Positions 58,413 through 64,000 of a DNA stretch of 64,000 bases are shown piece by piece. The stretch is taken from assembly GCF_015471405.1 (NCBI RefSeq), contig NZ_BLVZ01000017.1:62001-126000 (forward strand). The letters are read 5' to 3'. The notes below the pieces were generated by a model. The model was not told the origin of the DNA, searched no databases, and worked only from the letters and a program-made list of their open reading frames with translations. Position numbers and translations under genes: made by a program. Numbering within the stretch: the first letter of the stretch is position 1; each line of letters starts with the position of its first letter. The DNA comes from Pseudomonas cichorii (GTDB lineage: Bacteria; Pseudomonadota; Gammaproteobacteria; Pseudomonadales; Pseudomonadaceae).

Positions 58413-59321
58413 GTGAGCATGAATTTGATGGTCAAGGCCCTGGAAACCAAGGTTGGCAATCCATTGCGCAAGCTGGTGCTGATCAAGCTGGCCGACAACG
58501 CCAATGATATGGGGGAGTGCTGGCCGTCTTATCAGCACATCGCTGACCAGTGTGAAATCAGTAAGCGCTCCGTAATGAGTCACATCGCATCTCTTTGTGC
58601 TTCAGGCCTGCTTCGCAAAGAAATCCGTAAGGGCGGACCAAAAGGAAACTCGTCCAACGTCTATTACTTGACCCTGGATGGTGGTGCACCTCCTGCACCA
58701 GGGGTAGTGAAGGATATTCACCAGGGTAGTGCAGCAGATTCACCCCCTAGTGCAGGAGATTCACTAGGGGGTAGTGCAGGAGCTGCACCCAGAACCAGTC
58801 ACTCTTCTGAATCAGTCAATGAACCAGTCATTGAACCTATTGCGACCCAGGCTTGCGCCACGGTCGCGGCGGGGCAGGTGGTGCAATTCGCTTCTCAGCA
58901 ACCGCGCTGTGAAATCCCATCGGATATGCCCGGCCCCAAGGATCGGTCCTGCAAAACCTTCAAGGCCTGGGCGAACTACGCAATGGCCTACCGCAAGCGG
59001 TACCAAGCGTGGCCGGTCTGGAACGCGAAGGTTGGCGGACAGCTTGGCCAACTGATCGACCGCTTGGGGATCGACGTAGCCCATCACGTCGCTGCGTACT
59101 TCGTGGGAATCAACGACTCGGGCCTGATCCGTGGCTGCCATGGCATTGGCGACCTGCTGGCCAAGGCTGAGGCTTATCACACGCAATGGGCTACCAACCG
59201 CCAGATGACCACAACAACCGCCCAGCAGATGGAGCGCAAGCAGGCAAACCTGAGCGCAGGACAGGAAGCGGCTGACCGCATCCGGCAACGGGCAGGGGGG
59301 CAGGCTAATGAATTCCTCTGA
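58413..59321 (+). CDS. Phage replication protein with winged-helix N-terminus
   Basis: The start is GTG with GGAG upstream; ATG two codons later is possible (302 residues). Residues 5-95 are a replication-O-like winged helix (NDMGECWPSYQHIADQCEIS, KRSVMSHIASLCASGLLRKE). A repetitive linker (codons for SAADSPPSAGDSLGGSAGAA) follows, then a conserved C-terminal part (KTFKAWANYAMAYRKRYQAW). By place it is the origin-binding protein. The linker repeats could serve as origin iterons, as in lambda O. Confidence 0.75.
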   Translation: MSMNLMVKALETKVGNPLRKLVLIKLADNANDMGECWPSYQHIADQCEISKRSVMSHIASLCASGLLRKEIRKGGPKGNSSNVYYLTLDGGAPPAPGVVKDIHQGSAADSPPSAGDSLGGSAGAAPRTSHSSESVNEPVIEPIATQACATVAAGQVVQFASQQPRCEIPSDMPGPKDRSCKTFKAWANYAMAYRKRYQAWPVWNAKVGGQLGQLIDRLGIDVAHHVAAYFVGINDSGLIRGCHGIGDLLAKAEAYHTQWATNRQMTTTTAQQMERKQANLSAGQEAADRIRQRAGGQANEFL

Positions 59322-60111
59322 CCGTATGGGCCCTGAGCAGGTCGCCCGACTGGCCTTGGCAATCTGCGCGACTGCCGAATCACTGGGCCACACCCTGAGT
59401 GCTGACGCCGCTGAGCTGATGGCTGATGACCTGTCTGGCTTCCCGGCCAATGTCGTGGCTACTGCCCTGAAATCCTGTCGCCTGGAGTTGACAGGCAAGC
59501 TGACAACCGGAGCAATCATGCAGCGCGTCCACGCCGCAGATGGCCGTCCGGGCAAGGATGAGGCGTGGTCAATCGCGCTGGCCGCTGGCGATGAGAGCGA
59601 CACCGTGGTGATGACCGCCGAGATCCGTCAGGCCATGACCGCCGCGCAGCCGATTCTGGCTGGCCGGGACAAGGTGGGTGCGCGCATGGCGTTCCTGAGT
59701 GCCTACGAGCGCTTAGTTGCCCAGGCCCGCGCCGAAGCCCGCCCTGTGAGTTGGAGCGTGTCCCTTGGGTTCGATGCTGGTCGCCGGATAGCCGCTATTG
59801 AATCAGCCGTCCGCTCGAAGTTGATCACCCAAGAAGCGGGCCAGCAGTACCTGGCTGACCTTCGCATAGCGCCAATCTGCCAAGACGGCCAAGCCATTGC
59901 TGGGCTTCTGACCGGCACTGTCGTGCAGCCCACCGAAGCCAACCGTGTCCGCTGGCAGAAGCTCAGGTCAGACCTGCAGAAAAGCCGTCGTGATGCACAA
60001 GCCAAACGCTTGCGCGAGCTTCGTGCAGAGCGCCGCCATCTCAGTGGGCTGAAGCTTGCGCATAGCGTCAAAGTAAAAGAATTGACCGATGGGAGCGGGT
60101 CCGATGACTGA
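59308..60111 (+). CDS. Phage replication partner (helicase-loader position)
   Basis: A 267-residue protein overlapping the replication gene by 14 bp, in the place of lambda P. It is largely helical (MGPEQVARLALAICATAESL, PANVVATALKSCRLELTGKL) with a basic C-terminal coil (RSDLQKSRRDAQAKRLRELR). It lacks Walker motifs, as lambda P does. The loader role is inferred from position and lack of ATPase motifs. Confidence 0.65.
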   Translation: MNSSDRMGPEQVARLALAICATAESLGHTLSADAAELMADDLSGFPANVVATALKSCRLELTGKLTTGAIMQRVHAADGRPGKDEAWSIALAAGDESDTVVMTAEIRQAMTAAQPILAGRDKVGARMAFLSAYERLVAQARAEARPVSWSVSLGFDAGRRIAAIESAVRSKLITQEAGQQYLADLRIAPICQDGQAIAGLLTGTVVQPTEANRVRWQKLRSDLQKSRRDAQAKRLRELRAERRHLSGLKLAHSVKVKELTDGSGSDD

Positions 60112-60175
60112 TGTGAAGGCAAAGCAAATTCGGGCTGCACATCGCCAGTATGGGAAGGGGGGGCCAGCAGCATGA
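60104..60175 (+). CDS. 23-residue coupled phage peptide
   Basis: An ATG inside the previous gene's end opens a 23-codon frame (MTDVKAKQIRAAHRQYGKGG, PAA) that ends inside the ATGA start of the next gene. The overlap at both ends suggests a translated coupling peptide, but it may be only a by-product. Confidence 0.35.
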   Translation: MTDVKAKQIRAAHRQYGKGGPAA

Positions 60176-61512
60176 GCGACCTGGTGAAGACCCTGACCGT
60201 CATCATGAGCGATGCCGAGATCCGCCGGCACGCCGAGCGCCTGCATGTGCGGGCACTGCGCGATGCACGCCATCCAGAGCTGCATTTCCGCTACTCCACG
60301 GCAGATCGGCGCAAAGGGGCGTGGCATGTCGTTGTCCGTGGCAAGTGGGGCAAGGCCGGCAATTACCCTGGCATCAATGCCAAGCTGATGCAGGCCACGC
60401 TGCCTGCCATCCTCGCGCGCCGATCTGCCGACCCGGATGCCCCTTCAACGACAACGGCCTGGAAAAGCGTAGGGGACGTGTTGACCTGGTACACCGAGCG
60501 CATGAGCCGGGATCGTGGGTTGTCCGAGAAACGCAAGGCCAGTGCGCAATCGGCCCTGCGCTGCCACTTGGTGCCCCGACTGCAAGCGGTGGCGCTGACC
60601 CAGCTCAATCGTGAAACTCTGGATCGGTTGCTGATGTGGCCCCTGCAGGAGCAATACGCGCTGTCATTCGTGCGGTCGGTCTATGGCGTGCTCGCCGTCG
60701 CCTTCCGCCAGGCCTCCCGGCTGGCGCTGTTGAGCGTCAACCCTATGGCCAGCCTCAAGTACACCGACTTTGTGCAGACCCGGATCAGGCCCAAATCTGC
60801 GCGGCTGCGCGGCGATGACCTTCCTGGCTTGCTGGCGGACCTGGCCGAGCGCTTCGACCGCGCGCCGCTGGAATGCATGCTGGCCCTGATGATGCTCTGC
60901 CACGGGACACGGCTGGGCGAGACACGGCTGGCCCGCTGGAAAAACATCAACCTTGGCACACGACAGTGGTTCATTCCTGCGCCGGATACCAAGACCAAGG
61001 CCGAGCACATCCTGCCTATCACCGGGCAGGTGCAAGCGTTGATCGAGCGGTACCGGACTTTGCAGCGGGCGACCGGCTACACCGGGCCATACGTTTTCCC
61101 TGGCCGCGCCGGGGTTGCCGTGAGCGCCACACAGGCCAGCACCTTGTTCCGTTCGCTGGGGCGTGGTGAGTGGTCGAGCCATGATCTGCGCAAGGTGGCC
61201 CGCACGGCCTGGGCTGATCTGGGCGTCGATTACATGGTGGGCGAGATGCTGTTGAACCACGCCATGAAGGACCTGGACGCGACCTACATCCACACCACTG
61301 CCGAAGGCCTCAAACGTCAGGCCTTGCAGCGCTGGCATGAGCACCTTGACCTGCACGGATTCCAGAATCTGCACGGTGGGACATATGCGAGACAGGAAAT
61401 CGGCGCTGATGCCGTGCAGCCCTCTGAAATCAAAGCTTCCAGCCATTTTTCGCATCCATCCCAAGGGAGGATGCCAAACCAGAATTCCCAGCCAGGAGAA
61501 TCCCATGAGTAA
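60172..61512 (+). CDS. Second tyrosine recombinase, in the phage early region
   Basis: The 446-residue protein has an N-terminal region (about 1-110), a core-binding domain (about 110-210) and a catalytic domain with LCHGTRLGETRLARW (first Arg), WSSHDLRKVARTAW (H-x-x-R), LLNHAMKDLDATYIH (His and Tyr nucleophile). All catalytic residues are present. It lies between the replication and Q-like genes, far from the integrase, so it is not the main integrase. It overlaps the next gene by 8 bp. Confidence 0.85.
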   Translation: MSDLVKTLTVIMSDAEIRRHAERLHVRALRDARHPELHFRYSTADRRKGAWHVVVRGKWGKAGNYPGINAKLMQATLPAILARRSADPDAPSTTTAWKSVGDVLTWYTERMSRDRGLSEKRKASAQSALRCHLVPRLQAVALTQLNRETLDRLLMWPLQEQYALSFVRSVYGVLAVAFRQASRLALLSVNPMASLKYTDFVQTRIRPKSARLRGDDLPGLLADLAERFDRAPLECMLALMMLCHGTRLGETRLARWKNINLGTRQWFIPAPDTKTKAEHILPITGQVQALIERYRTLQRATGYTGPYVFPGRAGVAVSATQASTLFRSLGRGEWSSHDLRKVARTAWADLGVDYMVGEMLLNHAMKDLDATYIHTTAEGLKRQALQRWHEHLDLHGFQNLHGGTYARQEIGADAVQPSEIKASSHFSHPSQGRMPNQNSQPGESHE

Positions 61513-62107
61513 CGTCACAGCGGCACTGCCGCGCAGAATGCTGGCGGACTTTTCCCCGGCGATATATCAGAGCGTCATGTCAGCAATCGTTCGGGTGCTC
61601 GCGGCGGATAACATCGATAACAGCGCAAAACAGAGCTGGCAAAAGCTGATCGACTCGAAAGGGGCTAATGGCTCATATCGAACGCTTCTTTCTGCACGCG
61701 ACCAGTTCGATTACGACTGCTGTCTGCACGCTCTATTGCATCGGGAACTGAGCGCCGCGCACTGGAACTTGCTGGTGGGCAAGTTTTCCACCAGCACAGG
61801 CAATCGGGTTGGATCGATTGGGCGCACGATTCCGCGCATCAGTTCCCCAGCGCCGTCCCTGTTTATCTACAAGGCCACAACTGTGTGGTTCATCCCAAAG
61901 ATGAAAGGCAAGCAGGGTAAGCGTTCGACCGACATTGCGATCCTGCCTGACGAGTTCTATGACATGAACACTTGGGATGTGGATGCGCGACCAGACTCAA
62001 CCCGCACCCGCTGGCGTCGAGGGATCCATAAGTGCCTGGAGGCGCTGGAGGAGGCTGCTGTCATCCATGTCACCGAGATTCTGGAAAGGGAGCAGTTGAT
62101 TTACTGA
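61505..62107 (+). CDS. Q-like late-gene regulator
   Basis: I start at MSNVTAALPRRMLADFSPAI (200 residues). The sequence has a central HRELSAAHWNLLVGKFST and an Arg-rich end (STRTRWRRGIHKCLEALEEA) reminiscent of lambdoid antitermination Q-type proteins. Its place, after replication genes and before the lysis genes with terminators between, is where Q lies. The identification is from position and weak similarity. Confidence 0.55.
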   Translation: MSNVTAALPRRMLADFSPAIYQSVMSAIVRVLAADNIDNSAKQSWQKLIDSKGANGSYRTLLSARDQFDYDCCLHALLHRELSAAHWNLLVGKFSTSTGNRVGSIGRTIPRISSPAPSLFIYKATTVWFIPKMKGKQGKRSTDIAILPDEFYDMNTWDVDARPDSTRTRWRRGIHKCLEALEEAAVIHVTEILEREQLIY

Positions 62108-62333
62108 GACGCTTGACAGTAGTGAGCGAATGAGCGATATTTCGTAGCATCATCACATCCCTGCGCGTAAACGGGATTGATGATTTTTATGATTTATCTT
62201 ATTTAGGCGGCGTGATCCGCTAAATGAAGTCAAACTCTTTTCCGCTCTAGTGCGAATCTATCGCCACACTGGCGTTTACTTTGTGGTCATCCGACCAATT
62301 TATTCAGCAAATAAACGTTTGGGGCTATAAATA
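62108..62333. other. Intergenic region after the Q-like gene
   Basis: AT-rich and without a gene. It may hold the late promoter and Q site, but no clear signal stands out. Confidence 0.35.
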
Positions 62334-62600
62334 ATGCAGAGTTTAACAGAGAGTGATTATCAACTTCTTCTGAATGTTAGCCGTTCAACTAGATGTGGGC
62401 CGGTGGGTTTTGCTATTCCCCGTAATCCACCGCCAGATGAGCGGGGCGAGTGGGAAAGGTTCAGGTTGCATTTGCAGCGGTTGACGCAAATCGGGCTTCT
62501 TAAGACGTTTATGTGCAGCCTTTCGCGATCACTTCGACATGATATAACTAGGTCTGGTTGGCTACGTCTTCGGGCTATGCGTAAGCGCGTAACTCGATAG
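62334..62600 (+). CDS. Small phage hypothetical protein
   Basis: An 88-residue basic protein, helical in its second half (ERFRLHLQRLTQIGLLKTFM), ending RLRAMRKRVTR. It resembles a winged-helix in outline only. A strong terminator follows. The start has no strong ribosome site. Base composition is lower in GC than that of its neighbours. Confidence 0.5.
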   Translation: MQSLTESDYQLLLNVSRSTRCGPVGFAIPRNPPPDERGEWERFRLHLQRLTQIGLLKTFMCSLSRSLRHDITRSGWLRLRAMRKRVTR

Positions 62601-62614
62601 TTCCACTCAAACAG

Positions 62615-62645
62615 AAGCCCAGTCATCGAGCTGGGCTTTTTGTTT
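62615..62645 (+). terminator. Rho-independent terminator
   Basis: AAGCCCAG and CTGGGCTT pair over an 8-nt loop, followed by TTTTTGTTT. It lies just after the gene at 62334. Confidence 0.85.
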
Positions 62646-62792
62646 CTGGAAGGTGGCTCCCTGTGGTGGGCAATCCGGTTTGAACCTGGAGCCACTGGTA
62701 GCGGCTGTAATCACTCTGTGGCGACCGCCCTCGTGATTGGTTAATAATTCAAGCCCGTACCGATCAACCTCTGCAAAGGCGGTGCGGGATCA

Positions 62793-62818
62793 AACCCAGC
62801 CAAGTGCTGGGTTTTTTG
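62793..62818 (+). terminator. Rho-independent terminator
   Basis: AACCCAGC and GCTGGGTT pair over a 5-nt loop, followed by TTTTGTTTT. Confidence 0.85.
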
Positions 62819-62982
62819 TTTTATGCAGATGACGTGCGCAGGCAGATGCGCTAAGTCGGTAGTGGCGTTGATCAAAGCCGTGCGCTCCCTGATCGACTAC
62901 GCGATGAGAGGCTGGGGTATGTGACCCAGCGATCCAGCCCAGTAAGCCGGGGTAAGCACCGGCCCTCTGCACCCTTATTTCG

Positions 62983-63009
62983 AGCCCTGGCATTTGCTGG
63001 GGCTTTTTC
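62983..63009 (+). terminator. Rho-independent terminator
   Basis: AGCCCTGGC pairs with GCTGGGGCT (two G-T pairs, 4-nt loop), followed by TTTTC. It ends 17 bases before the next ATG, so it must be read through or regulated. Confidence 0.7.
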
Positions 63010-63026
63010 GTATCTGGAGTTCAACA

Positions 63027-63452
63027 ATGCAGAGCAGCGTCTACGTGCCGGGAGTCTCTGGATGGAAGATTAAATTTGGCAAAGACTTTGTTGAGTTCCA
63101 CCGTGACTCACGGGACCCTGTTCGCATCGGGAATTTGGATGAAGCACCGTCTCCCAAGGCTGAGCCTAAAGCCCCCGATCCCAAGCCATTCATCGTCGTC
63201 GACGGTGTGACTTATATCAGTGGGGCAGAGGTCGAGCGCCAAACCATCGCCAAGCTGAAGCTTGCGCAGGGTTGGTCGGTAAAAGCGGCTTTGCTCGACG
63301 GGCGTTATGTATTCACTGGCGTGGGGGTTGGTCCTCGCTCCCAAGTCAGCGCAGATCAGTTTGTAACTGATGCCGACTCGGTTGCTGATGTGGTTCGCAA
63401 GGTTCTCCGTGAAGAGCTTCGCCCTGGCGGCCTGCTGCATCGCCGCGTCTAA
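63027..63452 (+). CDS. Phage hypothetical protein near the lysis genes
   Basis: I start at MQSSVYVPGVSGWKIKFGKD (141 residues), after GGAG. It has a strand-rich N-terminal part, a Pro/Lys linker (PSPKAEPKAPDPKP) and a C-terminal repeat-like part (YISGAEVERQTIAKLKLAQG). It resembles the end domains of phage central tail fibre proteins (DUF1983 type), but here it is free and placed before the holin. Its role is unknown. Confidence 0.55.
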   Translation: MQSSVYVPGVSGWKIKFGKDFVEFHRDSRDPVRIGNLDEAPSPKAEPKAPDPKPFIVVDGVTYISGAEVERQTIAKLKLAQGWSVKAALLDGRYVFTGVGVGPRSQVSADQFVTDADSVADVVRKVLREELRPGGLLHRRV

Positions 63453-63517
63453 ACGCTCCTTTGGCCGACTCCGGTCGGTCTCTTTTATTCAACAATCCTC
63501 GTAAGCCGGGTGCTCAT

Positions 63518-63832
63518 ATGCCTGATAAACCAGACACCTGGGCCCGTTTTTACCTGGCTCTCTCCGATCCGTTATGGCAGGGCGTAATTATGGCCGCAGT
63601 CATCTCGTTCTTGCGCGTGCTGTACGACGCCAGGGAAACCAAGCCTTGGCGGATCATCCTTGAGTCTCTGATCTGTGGCTGCTTGAGCCTGGTGGCCTCG
63701 ACCATCATCGAGTGGTTGGAATGGCCTGCAAGTCTTTCCGTGGCCGCTGGTGGTGCTATCGGCTTTCTGGGTGTAGCGGCTATCCGCGAGCTGATGCTCC
63801 GGATCATCAATCGCAAGGCAGATTCGGTATGA
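63518..63832 (+). CDS. Phage holin, lambda S-like family
   Basis: The 104-residue protein has three predicted helices: PLWQGVIMAAVISFLRVLY, LESLICGCLSLVASTIIEWL and SVAAGGAIGFLGVAAI, with a basic C-terminus (IRELMLRIINRKADSV). This is the class I holin layout of phage holin lambda family. Holins open the inner membrane to start lysis. The next gene starts inside its stop (ATGA). Confidence 0.8.
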   Translation: MPDKPDTWARFYLALSDPLWQGVIMAAVISFLRVLYDARETKPWRIILESLICGCLSLVASTIIEWLEWPASLSVAAGGAIGFLGVAAIRELMLRIINRKADSV

Positions 63833-64000
63833 GCATTGAGTCAGTAGCAAAAGCGGGCACGGTCATGCGGATCATTGCTGTTGCTGTGATCATCACGATC
63901 GTCATGGCCTTGTTGATAGCTGTCCAGCAGGTGCGGGTCGTCACTCTGCAAGGCAGTCTCGCGGTCGAGACCGAGAACACGCAGAAGGCCATGGCGGCCA
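63829..64000 (+). CDS. Spanin / LysB-like gene, cut by the window edge
   Basis: The frame opens with MSIESVAKAGTVMRIIAVAV, a hydrophobic helix, and continues into a heptad-rich region (VQQVRVVTLQGSLAVETENT). This matches inner-membrane spanin (Rz) or LysB-type lysis regulators. Only 57 codons are visible. Confidence 0.65.
   Translation, partial: MSIESVAKAGTVMRIIAVAVIITIVMALLIAVQQVRVVTLQGSLAVETENTQKAMAA

Larger units (their letters stand above)
62646..63026. other. Terminator-rich gap before the lysis region
   Basis: About 380 bases without a gene. It contains GTGGCTCC/GGAGCCAC (62653-62695), an inverted repeat with a 27-nt loop, and two further terminators. In lambdoid phages this interval carries the late leader that Q acts on. 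Confidence 0.5.
49279..64000. mobile_element. Lambda-like prophage, left part
   Basis: From the ssrA sequence rightwards come a DUF6602 cargo gene, integrase, excisionase, a leftward early operon, CI and Cro with operators, a rightward chain of small early genes, replication genes, a Q-like gene, terminators, holin and a spanin-like gene. This is lambda gene order. The right end, structural genes and probably the intact ssrA lie beyond the window. Confidence 0.85.

Noticed and set aside
62653..62695. tRNA-like segment with GGTTTGAACC and paired ends
   Set aside because: The outer 8-bp stem encloses only 27 nt; no anticodon arm or D arm is present, so it is a plain hairpin.
1..64000. CRISPR arrays, rRNA genes, complete tRNA genes, insertion sequences with transposase
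   Set aside because: I read both strands for regular repeat-spacer units, tRNA cloverleafs and transposase motifs and found none that I could support.

Overview
The window is a piece of a Pseudomonas chromosome, probably from the P. syringae/P. fluorescens side of the genus. Evidence: a galactarate dehydratase, a DmlA-type tartrate/D-malate dehydrogenase with a divergent LysR gene, DUF6124/DUF3077 small proteins typical of Pseudomonas, GC-rich coding sequence, and a 26-nt segment that, from memory, equals the 3' end of Pseudomonas tmRNA (ssrA). The species is an inference.

Layout. (1) 1-15227 is ordinary core or near-core chromosome: galactarate dehydratase (cut by the window edge), a Yip1-type membrane protein, cysC, a TauE/SafE exporter, a GAF-GGDEF-EAL protein, a PD-(D/E)XK-like hypothetical, a lone GAF protein, a YcaC-like hydrolase with divergent LysR, an I78 inhibitor, a MarR-F420-reductase-like pair, and the tartrate dehydrogenase with its LysR. 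(2) 15229-19101 is a variable cassette: a PAAR effector with a candidate caspase-like C-terminal domain, a downstream immunity candidate and a DUF6124 gene, flanked on both sides by decayed copies of the same YhcG/DUF1016 gene, then a NERD protein. (3) About 19334-49304 looks like a 30-kb genomic island with a P4-type integrase, bounded on the right by the ssrA 3' end and on the left by a degenerate copy, with 12-bp-spaced GGAATACC repeats just inside each end. (4) 49279-64000 is the left part of a lambda-like prophage, also starting at the ssrA sequence: integrase, excisionase, CI/Cro switch, replication genes, a Q-like gene, holin and the start of a spanin-like gene.

The island carries two candidate defence systems back to back. 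The first is an 18-kb operon: SNF2 helicase (DrmD-like), giant Eco57I-type adenine methyltransferase (DrmMI-like), DUF262/GmrSD-type nuclease, a 2,110-residue DEAD helicase with zinc clusters, DUF1998 region and nuclease-like tail (DruE-like, or a DrmA+DrmB fusion), and a UvrD-type helicase with a RelE-like N-terminus. This mixes DISARM, Druantia and type IV restriction parts and fits none of the layouts I know. The second, convergent to it across a shared terminator, is a tightly overlapped four-gene operon: unknown helical protein, QueC-like PP-loop enzyme, XRE-ImmA/IrrE regulator-protease and PIN nuclease, preceded by a very clear double operator. I know of no described system with this composition, although a database search is needed to be sure.

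The rest of the island is a DUF3987 protein, an Integrase_1-type recombinase with a small partner, a few small or broken genes, and several strong inverted repeats. The prophage carries a DUF6602 PD-(D/E)XK-like cargo gene between its attachment site and integrase, and a second tyrosine recombinase inside its replication region.
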